A DNA stretch of 64,000 nucleotides from Buttiauxella selenatireducens. Its GTDB lineage: Bacteria > Pseudomonadota > Gammaproteobacteria > Enterobacterales > Enterobacteriaceae. Position numbers and translations under genes: made by a program. Where the stretch lies: positions 248,001-312,000 of the forward strand of contig NZ_CP133838.1 in assembly GCF_031432975.1 (NCBI RefSeq). Reading direction: 5' to 3'. A model generated the notes under the pieces. That model saw only the letters and a list, made by a program, of their open reading frames with translations, was not told the DNA's origin and ran no database searches. Shown here piece after piece: positions 8,994-18,874 of the stretch. Every line of letters starts with the position of its first letter. Position 1 is the first letter of the stretch.

Positions 8994-10013
8994 TTATCGG
9001 ACGGTAGAACCTCTCACGATTAACTCGCCTGAAAAAACCTGCTCATAGACACTGTCGCTGCCGCCTTCAATGCGCTTAACCACTCGCTCAAGAGCGGCGT
9101 AGCCAATCTGCCAGGTCGGCTGTTTGAGAGTGGTGATCCCCACACCGGCAAGCTCTGCCCATTCGAGTTCATCGAACCCTAACAGGCCAATATCGCTGCC
9201 CCAATTCAGACCAATGCGTCGCATTGAGCGGGCAACCTGGAGCGTGAGTGCACCGTTGGCGGAAATGACAGCCTTACGCATGCCACGGTGACCGGAATGG
9301 AACTGCCGCAGCGTGTTGTCCATCATGTCGGCTTCGTGCAAAGGCACTTCGGCGTTTTCGGCGACAATCCCTGGGTAGCGCTTGAGCGTGGCGTGGAATG
9401 CATTGAGACGTTCCCGGCGCGTGTTAACGGTGCCGAGAGGTTCGCTGAGAAACAGAATCGCTTCAAACCCTTGTTCGACAAGATGTTCGGTTGCGGTTGT
9501 TGCGGCTTGAGTGTTATCCAGACCCACCACATCGCAGGCAAAATCGGGGATTTTTCGGTCAATCAGCACCATGGGTAGCGCAGATTGTTGCAAGCGATTT
9601 AACCCTTCTTCGCGCATGCCCACCGCATTCACCACAATCCCTTCCACCTGATAACTGCGCAGCAAATCCAGGTAATGCAGCTCCTGATCCACTTCGTTGT
9701 TGGTGTTACAGACCAGCGGCGTAAAGCCTTTTTCCCGGCATGCCGCTTCGATGCCACTGAGTACATCGACAGAGTAGGGGTTGGTAATATCCGCAATAAT
9801 CAGGCCAATTAAACGCGTACGCCCACGTTTCAGGCCGCGTGCCATTTGGCTTGGGCGGTAGTCGAGTTCAGCAATTGCGGTTTCGATGCGTAAGCGCAGA
9901 TCGTCAGACAGCACACTTTGCTCGCCGTTAAGATAGCGGGAAACACTGGTTTTTCCGGTCTTTGCCGCTTTCGCGACGTCGCTTATCGTTGGGCGAGCTG
10001 CCTTGCTTGTCAT
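8994..10013 (-). CDS. ptxS: LacI-family transcriptional repressor, PtxS-like
   Basis: A 339-aa LacI/GalR regulator from MTSKAARPTISDVAKAAKTG. The helix-turn-helix (TISDVAKAAKTGKTSVSRYL) covers residues 8-28, followed by the hinge YRPSQMARGLKRGRT and a periplasmic-binding-protein-like effector domain. The ATG at 10013 is chosen because the HTH normally begins within ten residues of the start and the longer frame has no family similarity. It lies upstream of the kgu operon in the same orientation and likely controls it through the palindrome at 8811. Confidence 0.85.
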   Translation of the reverse strand: MTSKAARPTISDVAKAAKTGKTSVSRYLNGEQSVLSDDLRLRIETAIAELDYRPSQMARGLKRGRTRLIGLIIADITNPYSVDVLSGIEAACREKGFTPLVCNTNNEVDQELHYLDLLRSYQVEGIVVNAVGMREEGLNRLQQSALPMVLIDRKIPDFACDVVGLDNTQAATTATEHLVEQGFEAILFLSEPLGTVNTRRERLNAFHATLKRYPGIVAENAEVPLHEADMMDNTLRQFHSGHRGMRKAVISANGALTLQVARSMRRIGLNWGSDIGLLGFDELEWAELAGVGITTLKQPTWQIGYAALERVVKRIEGGSDSVYEQVFSGELIVRGSTVR

Positions 10014-10058
10014 GATTGTCTCCGAAGGGTAACTTTCTGGAGAGTAACATAAATTATG

Positions 10059-10101
10059 CCCGTCATACTTCGAGCTACATCTTTGTTGGCGGCGAGACTC
10101 A
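10059..10101. repeat. Partial ERIC element
   Basis: CCCGTCATACTTCGAGCTAC followed by a CTTTGTTGGC stretch resembles one terminal arm of the ERIC element at 8875-8993, without the central core. It lies in the divergent promoter region of ptxS and the isochorismatase-like gene. Confidence 0.5.
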
Positions 10102-10214
10102 CAATCTGAAAAATAACGCGTCCTCAATCACCCTGATCTTGTCCGTTTTTGGTATTAGCAGCACATCAAACTCTTGTCACAATGGAATCCTGTTCACTGA
10201 TGAGGAGTCCGAAA

Positions 10215-10757
10215 ATGTCACGTTCCGCATTGATTAATATCGACAGCCAGCAATCCTTTTTCCATCGCGATTACTGGCAGGAAGAGGATTTTCCTGCGTT
10301 CAGGCAGGCGATTTCAACGCTGATTTCTGGCTGTCAGGATTTGAAAGTCCCGGTGGTAGATATCTTCCATGTTGACGATCAAGGCCCGTTCTCCCTCGCT
10401 TCCGGCTACGTTAAAGCGATGCCTTTTTTGCAGCATCAGGCCGATGTCATATTCCAGAAACACGTCCACAACGCATTTACGGATACCGGCCTCGATCTTT
10501 GGCTGCGCAAACGTGACATTAACCATCTGATTATTTGTGGGATTCGTACTGAACAATGTTGCGAAACCACCGCGCGGGTGGCGTCCGATTTGGGTTATCG
10601 CGTTTCATTTGTCAGTGACGCGATGCTCACCTTCCCGATGAGCTGGAAAGGGGTTACGCTGGATACTGCAACTCTCCGCCATCGAACCGAAACGGTGCTG
10701 GCAGGGCGCTTTGCACAAATCCAAACCGTTGCCGAATGCCTGGAGTCATTATCGTGA
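10215..10757 (+). CDS. Isochorismatase-family cysteine hydrolase
   Basis: A 180-aa protein starting MSRSALINIDSQQSFFHRDYW. The catalytic triad of the family can be placed: Asp in NIDSQQSFF (residue 10), Lys in IFQKHVHNAF (near 80), and Cys in GIRTEQCCETTARVA (near 114). These enzymes hydrolyse small amides such as nicotinamide, N-carbamoyl compounds or isochorismate; the substrate is unknown here. The ATG at 10215 has a GAGGAG ribosome site. The stop overlaps the next gene's GTG start. Confidence 0.85.
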   Translation: MSRSALINIDSQQSFFHRDYWQEEDFPAFRQAISTLISGCQDLKVPVVDIFHVDDQGPFSLASGYVKAMPFLQHQADVIFQKHVHNAFTDTGLDLWLRKRDINHLIICGIRTEQCCETTARVASDLGYRVSFVSDAMLTFPMSWKGVTLDTATLRHRTETVLAGRFAQIQTVAECLESLS

Positions 10758-11671
10758 GTATTGGGGTCTGGTTCGTTGTTTTGCCTGGTGTATTGTCGCT
10801 CGATTTGACTGGCCCTGCGGAAACGCTGGCGCTGGCAGGCGATGCTTTTCATCTGCATTTCATCGGCCCGGACCCACAAGTGACGACGTCTATCGGGCTT
10901 AATTTTTCGGGTATCGAACCGCTACCCGAAAACTTCCCGTCCGGCAGCCTGCTGGTGTTGCCCGGCGTGTGCGATTCAAACCGCTACTTTGATACGCCGC
11001 AGGCTGAACAGGTGCGCCGTTGGCTGACGCGCCTGCAACCGCAAATTCACAGCCAACAACTCAATTTAATGTGCGTCTGTTCGGGGGCGCTGCTGGCGGC
11101 GAAAGCCGGGCTGATGAGTGGCGTGCAATGCACCACGCATCACGATGTGCTGCTCCGGTTGCGCGCAGCGGCCCCGACTGCGCAGGTGAAGGAAAACCGT
11201 ATTTTTGTTGAAGACCGTGGCATCTGGACCAGCGCGGGGATTACCTCTGGTATTGATTTATCACTGCATTTGATAAACCGCTATTGCGGGCCAAAAGCGG
11301 CGCTAGATGTGGCGCGTGAAATGGTCGTGTGGTTTCGCCGGTCTGGGGATGATCCGCAACTATCACCGTGGCTGCGCTATCGCAATCACATTCATCCGGC
11401 GGTGCATCGCGCCCAGGACTTGCTGTCGGCTGCGCCTGAATTCGCGTGGGGTGTCCAGGAAATTGCCGACAAAGTGCACGTCAGTTCACGCCATTTATCG
11501 CGCCTTTTTCAGCAGCATTTGGGGATTTCAGTGCGAGATTATCTGGAGCAACTGCGCCTGGCGGTTGCCGAACAGCGTTTGTTGCAGGGACAACGCATGG
11601 AGCAGGCGGCGATTGCGGCGGGGTTTTCGTCACCACGCCAGTTACACCGCGCCCGCGCCCGTAACGTTTAG
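10754..11671 (+). CDS. GlxA-type AraC family regulator (DJ-1/PfpI-like domain plus AraC HTH)
   Basis: A 305-aa protein in two parts. Residues 1-185 form a class I amidotransferase/DJ-1-like domain ([21 protein letters not shown] at the start and the nucleophile-elbow-like [15 protein letters not shown]). Residues 210-305 are an AraC DNA-binding domain ([21 protein letters not shown]). The GTG at 10754 is preferred: it overlaps the upstream TGA as GTGA and gives the usual short strand before PGVLSLDL. It probably responds to a metabolite of the hydrolase encoded upstream; this is inference. Confidence 0.85.
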   Translation: MSIGVWFVVLPGVLSLDLTGPAETLALAGDAFHLHFIGPDPQVTTSIGLNFSGIEPLPENFPSGSLLVLPGVCDSNRYFDTPQAEQVRRWLTRLQPQIHSQQLNLMCVCSGALLAAKAGLMSGVQCTTHHDVLLRLRAAAPTAQVKENRIFVEDRGIWTSAGITSGIDLSLHLINRYCGPKAALDVAREMVVWFRRSGDDPQLSPWLRYRNHIHPAVHRAQDLLSAAPEFAWGVQEIADKVHVSSRHLSRLFQQHLGISVRDYLEQLRLAVAEQRLLQGQRMEQAAIAAGFSSPRQLHRARARNV

Positions 11672-12663
11672 CTCACCATCTTTCGGGTATCAATGCGCTG
11701 CAACGCCATGGAAAGCAGCAAACTACCCGCAAGTGTTGCGCCGAAAATCCACATAATATCGAGCACTGGAGAGCTTGTGATTTGATATCCATGGGTGCGC
11801 AAAAAGTGGATGATCAGCGCATGAAAGCCGTAAATCCCCAGTGAGTGCTGCGAGATTAACGTCAGTCCCGGTAACGGGCGACCATTCAGGCAATTTTTGA
11901 CGAGTACCAGCAAGCTAATGGCGGCGATAAACACCAGTGGCCCACAATAAACATAGAATGTGTCGGCAAAATTACCGTTTACTTCCAGTTGATGACGCGT
12001 CCCAGTCGAAATCGAAAAAATACATAACGCAAACAGGCCAGCCGCTAACCCGCTAATCCAGCGCTTATCCGTTTCTAACATGCCAATTGCGCGGCCTAAC
12101 AAACCGTAAAGCACGTAATAAAACGTGTCGCCACGAATGTATAAATTAATCGGTAGCCATTTCACGCCATCCAGCGTTTGCGGCACGGTATTAGGATTGG
12201 CGATCACGCCAAGTAATACCATCAGCCCCAGAATCACCGTCGCGTTAACCTTCTTCACCTGAATCAACGGTGAAAGCAGGTAAATCACTATGATCGCAAA
12301 GAAAAACCACAGGTGATAAAACACCGGTTTTTGCAGGATGTAGCGCAGCGAAAGCCCCGCGTTGATGGGGGTCAGTAACTTGATGTAGATGAGCGCGACC
12401 ACGCTATAAAAAAACAAGCATGCGGCGATACGTAAAAAATGACGTTGCTGCGCGCTGCGCTCACCGAAAAACAGATAACCTGAAATCATGAAAAACAGCG
12501 GAACGCTCACGCGAGAAGCTGAATTCAGCACGTTTGATAAATCCCAACTAAATGGCGTGACAATATTCGCGTTGGTGATGTACCAGGTTGTGGTATGAAT
12601 CATCACAACCATCAGGCACGCAATCCCGCGTAAATTATCAATCCAGTTAATTTTTTGCTCCAT
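11668..12663 (-). CDS. yiaH: Acyltransferase 3 family inner-membrane protein YiaH
   Basis: A 331-aa polytopic membrane protein of the same length as E. coli YiaH. It opens with [21 protein letters not shown], carrying the acyltransferase-3 catalytic-region His, and has about ten hydrophobic segments. The family O-acetylates cell-surface glycans; the substrate of YiaH is not defined (it resembles WecH). It converges on the GlxA-type gene with a 4-bp overlap and is divergent from ysaB, as in E. coli. Confidence 0.92.
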   Translation of the reverse strand: MEQKINWIDNLRGIACLMVVMIHTTTWYITNANIVTPFSWDLSNVLNSASRVSVPLFFMISGYLFFGERSAQQRHFLRIAACLFFYSVVALIYIKLLTPINAGLSLRYILQKPVFYHLWFFFAIIVIYLLSPLIQVKKVNATVILGLMVLLGVIANPNTVPQTLDGVKWLPINLYIRGDTFYYVLYGLLGRAIGMLETDKRWISGLAAGLFALCIFSISTGTRHQLEVNGNFADTFYVYCGPLVFIAAISLLVLVKNCLNGRPLPGLTLISQHSLGIYGFHALIIHFLRTHGYQITSSPVLDIMWIFGATLAGSLLLSMALQRIDTRKMVS

Positions 12664-12799
12664 TCGTTCCTCTGAGGGCTAAATAGGTATTAATCTGAGT
12701 TTGCAGCGGCACTCTTGTCAGGCGCAGTGCGGGTTTGCAGAATGCGGAATACCTGTTACTTATTGAATAACAATAACGATTTTAACGTACAGTTAACGA

Positions 12800-13117
12800 A
12801 TGATGATGCCAAAAATAAAAAAATGCCGTGGGGCGCTAGCATTAGCTGCCCTGTTGTTGAGTGCTTGTAGTTCGCCCGAGCAGCAAACACAGTATGCGCA
12901 AGTCGCGCAACACCCCGCCATTCAGGGCGAAACGATGATCGAAACCTGCAAGCTGGAGGCGGCGCATCGTTACAACACGCAGTCCCGGCGCATCAGCGTG
13001 GTGGATTTTAAGCAGTATCAGGGAAGTTATGAAATCCTTGGCAGCACGACGCGCCGGGAAGCATTTACCTGCTCCTTCGATGAAAGCGGTCAATTTTTGC
13101 ACCTTTCGTCGACATAA
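12800..13117 (+). CDS. ysaB: YsaB-like lipoprotein
   Basis: A 105-aa protein with a lipoprotein signal: basic [11 protein letters not shown], a hydrophobic core, and the lipobox LLSAC with Cys near residue 23. The C-terminal half ([31 protein letters not shown]) matches E. coli YsaB. Three consecutive ATGs make the exact start uncertain; the E. coli protein also begins MMM. It lies between yiaH and glyQ as in E. coli. Function unknown. Confidence 0.88.
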   Translation: MMMPKIKKCRGALALAALLLSACSSPEQQTQYAQVAQHPAIQGETMIETCKLEAAHRYNTQSRRISVVDFKQYQGSYEILGSTTRREAFTCSFDESGQFLHLSST

Positions 13118-13226
13118 AGCCGCAACACAGGGCAAACAGCACGTGGATTCGGGCTGTATATCTTCCCATCAAAAGGTATACTGGCCGCTTCTCTTTTCAA
13201 CCCTCTCGAACGCGTGCGAAATCAAC

Positions 13227-14138
13227 ATGCAAAAGTTTGATACCAAGACCTTTCAAGGCCTGATCCTGACTTTACAGGACTACTGGGCTCGCCAGGGCTG
13301 CACCATTGTTCAACCTTTGGACATGGAAGTCGGCGCCGGCACCTCTCACCCAATGACTTGCCTGCGGGCTTTAGGGCCAGAGCCGATGGCAACTGCGTAT
13401 GTGCAGCCATCTCGCCGTCCTACCGATGGCCGCTACGGTGAAAACCCGAACCGCTTACAGCACTACTATCAGTTCCAGGTGGTGATCAAGCCTTCTCCAG
13501 AGAACATTCAGGAGTTGTACCTTGGGTCGCTTAAAGAGCTGGGTATGGACCCCACTATTCATGATATTCGCTTCGTAGAAGACAACTGGGAAAACCCAAC
13601 GCTGGGTGCCTGGGGTCTGGGCTGGGAAGTGTGGCTCAACGGCATGGAAGTGACTCAGTTCACTTACTTCCAGCAAGTTGGTGGCCTGGAATGTAAGCCT
13701 GTTACCGGTGAAATCACTTACGGTTTAGAGCGCCTGGCGATGTACATCCAGGGCGTAGACAGCGTTTACGATCTGGTCTGGAGCGACGGCCCGCTGGGTA
13801 AAACCACTTATGGCGACGTCTTCCACCAGAACGAAGTTGAGCAATCGACTTACAACTTCGAACACGCTGATGTGGACTTCCTGTTCTCCTGCTTCGAGCA
13901 GTATGAGAAAGAAGCGCAGCATCTGCTGGCGCTGGAAAACCCACTGCCGCTGCCAGCTTACGAACGCATTCTGAAAGCCGCGCACAGCTTTAACCTGCTT
14001 GATGCCCGTAAGGCCATCTCGGTTACCGAACGTCAGCGCTACATTCTGCGTATTCGTACACTGACCAAAGCTGTGGCCGAAGCCTATTACGCTTCTCGTG
14101 AAGCGCTTGGCTTCCCGATGTGCAATAAGAACAAATAA
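13227..14138 (+). CDS. glyQ: Glycine--tRNA ligase alpha subunit
   Basis: The 303-aa alpha subunit of the tetrameric bacterial glycyl-tRNA synthetase (class IIc), identical in length to E. coli GlyQ. It starts [20 protein letters not shown] and contains the conserved [14 protein letters not shown] and YGLERLAMY motif 3 region. Longer upstream frames run through ysaB and are rejected. It forms an operon with glyS 9 bp downstream. Confidence 0.98.
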   Translation: MQKFDTKTFQGLILTLQDYWARQGCTIVQPLDMEVGAGTSHPMTCLRALGPEPMATAYVQPSRRPTDGRYGENPNRLQHYYQFQVVIKPSPENIQELYLGSLKELGMDPTIHDIRFVEDNWENPTLGAWGLGWEVWLNGMEVTQFTYFQQVGGLECKPVTGEITYGLERLAMYIQGVDSVYDLVWSDGPLGKTTYGDVFHQNEVEQSTYNFEHADVDFLFSCFEQYEKEAQHLLALENPLPLPAYERILKAAHSFNLLDARKAISVTERQRYILRIRTLTKAVAEAYYASREALGFPMCNKNK

Positions 14139-14147
14139 GAGGCTGCC

Positions 14148-16217
14148 ATGTCTGAAAAAACTTTTCTGGTGGAGATCGGCACTGAAGAGCTGCCACCAAA
14201 AGCCCTGCGCAGCCTGGCCGAATCCTTTGCTGCAAACGTAACAGCAGAACTGGATGCGGCAAACCTCGCTCATGGCGAAGTAAAATGGTTTGCAGCTCCA
14301 CGTCGTCTGGCACTGAAGATTTCTAATCTGGCGGAATCTCAGCCAGACCGCGAAGTTGAAAAACGTGGCCCGGCAATTTCTGCCGCTTTTGATGCAGAAG
14401 GCAATCCAAGCAAAGCCGCTGAAGGCTGGGCTCGCGGTTGTGGTATTACCGTTGCACAAGCTGAACGTCTGACGACCGACAAAGGCGAATGGCTGCTGTA
14501 TCGCGCGCACGTTAAAGGTGAAAACGCGCAAGCGCTGCTGCCTGCGATGGTTGCGACGGCTCTGACCAAACTGCCGATTCCAAAACTGATGCGCTGGGGT
14601 GCAAACGACACGCACTTTGTGCGTCCGGTTCATACCGTGACTCTGCTGCTGGGCGACGAAGTCATTCCAGCAACGATTCTGGGTATCGCGTCCGATCGCG
14701 TGATTCGTGGCCATCGCTTTATGGGCGAGCCGGAATTCACCATCGACAACGCCGATCAGTACCCTGAAATTCTGCTTGAGCGCGGCAAAGTTATTGCCGA
14801 CTACGAGCAGCGTAAAGCGGTTATCAAAGCAGGCGCTGAAGAAGCGGCACGCAAAATCGGCGGCAACGCTGACTTAAGCGAAAGCCTGCTGGAAGAAGTC
14901 ACTTCTCTGGTGGAATGGCCGGTTGTTCTGACGGCTAAATTCGAGGAGAAATTCCTTGCGGTACCTGCGGAAGCGCTGGTTCACACCATGAAAGGTGACC
15001 AGAAGTACTTCCCGGTTTACGCAAACGACGGCAAATTGATGCCAAACTTTATCTTCGTTGCCAACATTGAGTCGAAAGACCCGGTGCAAATCATCTCCGG
15101 TAACGAGAAAGTTGTGCGTCCACGTCTGGCGGATGCGGAGTTCTTCTTCAACTCTGACCGCAAAAAGCGTCTGGAAGATAATCTGCCACGTCTGGAAACC
15201 GTGCTGTTCCAACAACAGCTCGGTACGCTGCGCGACAAAACCAACCGTATCGAAGCGCTTTCTGGTTGGATTGCGGGGCAAATTGGTGCTGATGTTAATC
15301 ATGCAACGCGTGCGGGCTTGCTGTCCAAATGCGACCTGATGACTAACATGGTGTTCGAATTTACCGACACCCAGGGCGTGATGGGCATGCACTATGCGCG
15401 TCACGACGGCGAAGCTGAAGACGTTGCCGTTGCACTGAACGAGCAATATCAGCCACGTTTTGCGGGCGACGCGTTGCCTTCTAACCTGGTGGCTTGCGCG
15501 GTGGCGATTGCCGATAAGATGGATACCCTCGCGGGCATCTTCGGTATCTCTCAGCACCCGAAAGGCGACAAAGACCCGTTTGCTCTGCGTCGTGCAGCCC
15601 TTGGTGTGCTGCGTATCATCGTTGAGAAAAACCTGCCGCTGGATCTGCAAACGCTGACCGAAGAGGCCGTGCGCCTGTATGGCAGCAAGTTGACCAACGC
15701 GAAGGTTGTCGACGAAGTCATCGACTTTATGCTGGGTCGTTTCCGCGCCTGGTATCAGGAAGAAGGCCACAGCGTGGATACTATCCAGGCTGTCCTGGCA
15801 CGTCGTCCAACGAAACCAGCAGATTTCGATGCGCGCATGAAAGCGGTGTCTCACTTCCGTACCCTGGAAGCGTCAGCCGCACTGGCAGCAGCCAACAAGC
15901 GTGTTTCTAACATTCTGGCCAAGTCTGACGAGCAGCTGAACGACCACGTTCATGCTTCCGTTCTGAAAGAAGCAGAAGAAATCCGTCTGGCAACCAACCT
16001 GGTTGTGATGCGCGATAAACTCGAACCTTTCTTCGCAGAAGGCCGCTACCAGGAAGCCCTGGAAGTGCTGGCTAACCTGCGCGAGCCGGTAGATGAGTTC
16101 TTCGACAAAGTGATGGTAAACGCAGAAGATAAAGAGCTGCGTATTAACCGTCTGACGCTGCTTTCCAAGCTACGCGAACTGTTCTTGCAGGTTGCAGATA
16201 TTTCTCTGCTGCAATAA
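14148..16217 (+). CDS. glyS: Glycine--tRNA ligase beta subunit
   Basis: The 689-aa beta subunit, same length as E. coli GlyS. It begins [20 protein letters not shown] and carries the B-subunit core with the HD-like [11 protein letters not shown] region near residue 410 and a C-terminal anticodon-binding domain. It pairs with GlyQ to charge tRNA-Gly. A strong hairpin terminator follows the stop. Confidence 0.98.
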   Translation: MSEKTFLVEIGTEELPPKALRSLAESFAANVTAELDAANLAHGEVKWFAAPRRLALKISNLAESQPDREVEKRGPAISAAFDAEGNPSKAAEGWARGCGITVAQAERLTTDKGEWLLYRAHVKGENAQALLPAMVATALTKLPIPKLMRWGANDTHFVRPVHTVTLLLGDEVIPATILGIASDRVIRGHRFMGEPEFTIDNADQYPEILLERGKVIADYEQRKAVIKAGAEEAARKIGGNADLSESLLEEVTSLVEWPVVLTAKFEEKFLAVPAEALVHTMKGDQKYFPVYANDGKLMPNFIFVANIESKDPVQIISGNEKVVRPRLADAEFFFNSDRKKRLEDNLPRLETVLFQQQLGTLRDKTNRIEALSGWIAGQIGADVNHATRAGLLSKCDLMTNMVFEFTDTQGVMGMHYARHDGEAEDVAVALNEQYQPRFAGDALPSNLVACAVAIADKMDTLAGIFGISQHPKGDKDPFALRRAALGVLRIIVEKNLPLDLQTLTEEAVRLYGSKLTNAKVVDEVIDFMLGRFRAWYQEEGHSVDTIQAVLARRPTKPADFDARMKAVSHFRTLEASAALAAANKRVSNILAKSDEQLNDHVHASVLKEAEEIRLATNLVVMRDKLEPFFAEGRYQEALEVLANLREPVDEFFDKVMVNAEDKELRINRLTLLSKLRELFLQVADISLLQ

Positions 16218-16233
16218 ACGTTCAGTCGTTCTT

Positions 16234-16260
16234 AAAAACCCGCTTCGGCGGGTTTTTTTA
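16234..16260 (+). terminator. Rho-independent terminator of glyQS
   Basis: AAAAA, CCCGC, TTCG loop, GCGGG, then T8: a textbook terminator 17 bp after glyS. The same stem sequence recurs after cspA. Confidence 0.95.
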
Positions 16261-16318
16261 TCGGTGAAAAACAACAAATTCTACGGCTTCAGCGGGTGGC
16301 TTGCGCTTATAGCTCAGC

Positions 16319-16753
16319 TCAGCGAACGACTAACACCGAGCATTTGGCATGACGCACCACGACCGCTGCGTTTGAACCAAGAAGATAGGTCGAGATGCTG
16401 GGGCGGTGAGAGGCCAGAATAATCACATCCGCATGAATATCGTCAGCCAACTGGAGGATATGATCTTTCGGTGGGCCGCACAGAACATACTTTTCAATTC
16501 TGTCCTCTGGCAGGCTGAACTTAGCGACAATTTCGCTCAGTGCTTCCATGGCAGCCACTTCCCTTTCTTTGGCGTCTGGCGGAACGGAAGCGTAACCCAG
16601 GCGGTAAGAGGCAAAATAGGTATAGTCGGGGATAACGGCCAGGAAGTGGATCGTGGCATCGTCTTGTCTGGCGTACGTTTCCACATGAGGAATGACTTGT
16701 TGCGTCAGCTCTATCTCAGAAATATCGATAGGCACGAGGATATTCTTAGACAT
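16319..16753 (-). CDS. Universal stress protein, UspF-like
   Basis: A 144-aa UspA-superfamily protein starting MSKNILVPIDISEIELTQQV. The ATP-binding signature ILASHRPSISTYLLGSNAAVV with G-x-x-G/A near residues 115-135 is intact, and length matches UspF and UspG. It has a strong AAAGGAGG ribosome site. Because E. coli uspF lies elsewhere, this may be a second copy. It is transcribed towards glyS and lies downstream of yiaG with a terminator between. Confidence 0.87.
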   Translation of the reverse strand: MSKNILVPIDISEIELTQQVIPHVETYARQDDATIHFLAVIPDYTYFASYRLGYASVPPDAKEREVAAMEALSEIVAKFSLPEDRIEKYVLCGPPKDHILQLADDIHADVIILASHRPSISTYLLGSNAAVVVRHAKCSVLVVR

Positions 16754-16889
16754 ACAACCTCCTTTTGTTTTCTCGAAAATAACCCTCCTTAAGTTATGGA
16801 TTAAATTTGTCATTTGGGGAGTGATACAGGTCTGGTTTCCGGATATTGCCGCTTCGTTTGATACTATTTTCGTCGCTTCCAGAAACAAC

Positions 16890-16911
16890 AAACCCCGCAT
16901 ACACGGGGTTT
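16890..16911 (-). terminator. Hairpin terminator of yiaG
   Basis: AAACCCCG (16890-16897) and CGGGGTTT (16904-16911), with the minus strand continuing as TTTGTTGTTT. It separates yiaG from the uspF-like gene. Confidence 0.7.
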
Positions 16912-16942
16912 AGACTAAGGCATCAGGGTACAAAGTACTCAA

Positions 16943-17233
16943 TCATTCCATCAATTGCTTACTGATCGTTGGATTTGCCTGCATTAAGCGCATCAACTTC
17001 AGCTCGGTATTGGAGGGTCTGAGTCGTTTTGATTCCCACTCCTGTACCATTGCAACACTTACGCCCATTGCGCGGGCAAAATCATCAATCTTTAACCCAG
17101 TGCTTTTTCTCAACTGTTCAAATTCAGAAAATGCATTGGGCTTATCATTAAGAGCCATCGTTTGTTGTTTATCTTTAAAAACAATCTGCTCAAGGTTACT
17201 TAGTAACTCATACATTGGATCTTTATATTCCAT
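16943..17233 (-). CDS. yiaG: HTH-type transcriptional regulator YiaG
   Basis: A 96-aa Cro/C1-type DNA-binding protein, start MEYKDPMYELLSNLEQIVF, the same start and length as E. coli YiaG. The helix-turn-helix is around residues 52-75 (GLKIDDFARAMGVSVAMVQE). The ATG at 17233 has a GAGGAG ribosome site; the longer frame is rejected. It resembles the antitoxin half of HigBA/NadS pairs, but no toxin gene is adjacent. E. coli has it beside yiaF and cspA. Confidence 0.93.
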   Translation of the reverse strand: MEYKDPMYELLSNLEQIVFKDKQQTMALNDKPNAFSEFEQLRKSTGLKIDDFARAMGVSVAMVQEWESKRLRPSNTELKLMRLMQANPTISKQLME

Positions 17234-17491
17234 CGAGTACTCCTCATAAATCACACAATGGACAGTGAACACGTAAGAAGCTCATTAAGAGTAGTTCGAA
17301 AAAAAGCGTGACGATGATTTTCAGACTAACTATTTTTAAGCAAAAAGCGGCTTATGCGTTTCAGCAAAAAACCTAAGCGGCATAAGGAATTGAAAATGCT
17401 ATGGAGTAGGGCGGGGAGTATAAATTTGTAAATGGTTAGACTATTTATGCAAAACGGCGGGACAAGCCCGCCGTAGTTGAAAAATTTTCCA

Positions 17492-18874
17492 TCATGCTTT
17501 TTGCGTAACTTTATCCAACTCATGACTTTCTGTGCGATTTTCACCTGGCGTGCGCTGGCTTGCCCAGGATTTCACCATCAGCGCGGTCGCTGAGAGTACC
17601 GCCGGAATGGCCAACAGCATGAAGATAGTTTTGAACGACAGTTCGGCCTGCATCAGGAATGCGCCACTAAACGCCCCGAGGATCCCGCCAAAGCGCCCCA
17701 GCCCAAGCATCCACGCGACACCCGTAGCACGTCCCTGGGTTGGATAGAAACCTGCCGCAAGTGCGGGCATTGAGGATTGCGCCCCGTTCATAATCGTCCC
17801 GGCGATAAACACCATCACGCCCATCAGCACCAGACTTGAAGTGGAGAAGCCCACCAGGCAAACGAACAACCCTGTCAGCAAATAACCGACCGCGACCACT
17901 TTGTTCGGGTTCAGCTTATCCATCAGCGCGCCAATAATCAGAACGCCAATTCCCCCACCCAATGGGAAGAGTGCCGTGATAATCGATGCCTGGCTGAGCG
18001 TTGCGCCCGTTTCGCGAATCAGCAGCGGCAGCCAGCTGGTCAGGAGATAGAAAATCAGCAGGCCCATGAAATAGGTCAGGCACAACATTAGCGTTCCTAC
18101 CAGATAACGCGGCGAGAAAATCACGCCAAGTGCGGTTTTATCTTTGAAGTGGCCGCCGACTTCGTTAAGCACGAAGCGCAGGTTTTCACCTGAAGGCAGC
18201 GGCGCGATGCGACGCAAAATCGTGGCGATATCTTTCTGCGGTTTGTTTTTTACCACCAGATAACGTGCAGATTCAGGCAGCCAAATCATCAGCACCACCG
18301 AAAGTATCAATGGCATCACACCGCCTAATACCAGAACGCTTTGCCAGCCGTAATGCGGGATCATCCACGCGGAGACAAAGCCGCCCATTGACGAGCCAAT
18401 TGGGAAGCCGACAAACATCAGGTTTACCAGCAGAGCGCGTTTACGTTCCGGTGCGTATTCGGACATCAGCGTTGCCGCGTTTGGCATTGCTGCACCCAGG
18501 CCCAGGCCAGTCAGGAAGCGCAGTATGGCGAGGGATGTCAGGCTGGTGGCAAAGGCCGTCAGCAGACTAAAACCGCCGAATACCAGAATAGAAAGTACCA
18601 GCACTTTTTTACGCCCAATGCGGTCAGCCATCGGCCCAGCCGTTAACGCACCCACCGCCAGACCAACCAACGCGGCGCTCATTACCGGGCCAAGGTCAGA
18701 TTTCTGCACGCCCCATTCCTGCACCAGGTCGGAGGCGATAAATCCAATAATCGCGGTATCAAATCCGTCCAACGCCACCGTGATAAAACACAGCACGAGG
18801 ATCATCCACTGGTATCTGGAAAACCGATTATTGTTAATAAATGCCTGAATATCAGTTGTTGTTGTCTTTGTCAT
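17492..18874 (-). CDS. MFS transporter, aromatic acid:H+ symporter (AAHS) family
   Basis: A 460-aa 12-TM major facilitator. The first segment LDGFDTAIIGFIASDL carries the DGfD signature of AAHS transporters (PcaK, BenK, MhpT type), followed by MADRIGRKKVL in the 2-3 loop and LPESARYL between the halves. Known substrates are 4-hydroxybenzoate, protocatechuate and similar acids. No aromatic catabolic gene is adjacent. It interrupts the yiaG-yiaF neighbourhood known from E. coli, so it is an accessory insertion. A symmetric operator lies 76 bp upstream. Confidence 0.82.
   Translation of the reverse strand: MTKTTTTDIQAFINNNRFSRYQWMILVLCFITVALDGFDTAIIGFIASDLVQEWGVQKSDLGPVMSAALVGLAVGALTAGPMADRIGRKKVLVLSILVFGGFSLLTAFATSLTSLAILRFLTGLGLGAAMPNAATLMSEYAPERKRALLVNLMFVGFPIGSSMGGFVSAWMIPHYGWQSVLVLGGVMPLILSVVLMIWLPESARYLVVKNKPQKDIATILRRIAPLPSGENLRFVLNEVGGHFKDKTALGVIFSPRYLVGTLMLCLTYFMGLLIFYLLTSWLPLLIRETGATLSQASIITALFPLGGGIGVLIIGALMDKLNPNKVVAVGYLLTGLFVCLVGFSTSSLVLMGVMVFIAGTIMNGAQSSMPALAAGFYPTQGRATGVAWMLGLGRFGGILGAFSGAFLMQAELSFKTIFMLLAIPAVLSATALMVKSWASQRTPGENRTESHELDKVTQKA

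Noticed and set aside
13725-14714. Long antisense open frames opposite glyQS and opposite sodA (26539-27219)
   Set aside because: They are shadows of highly conserved genes with strong codon bias; no ribosome site and no protein-like composition.
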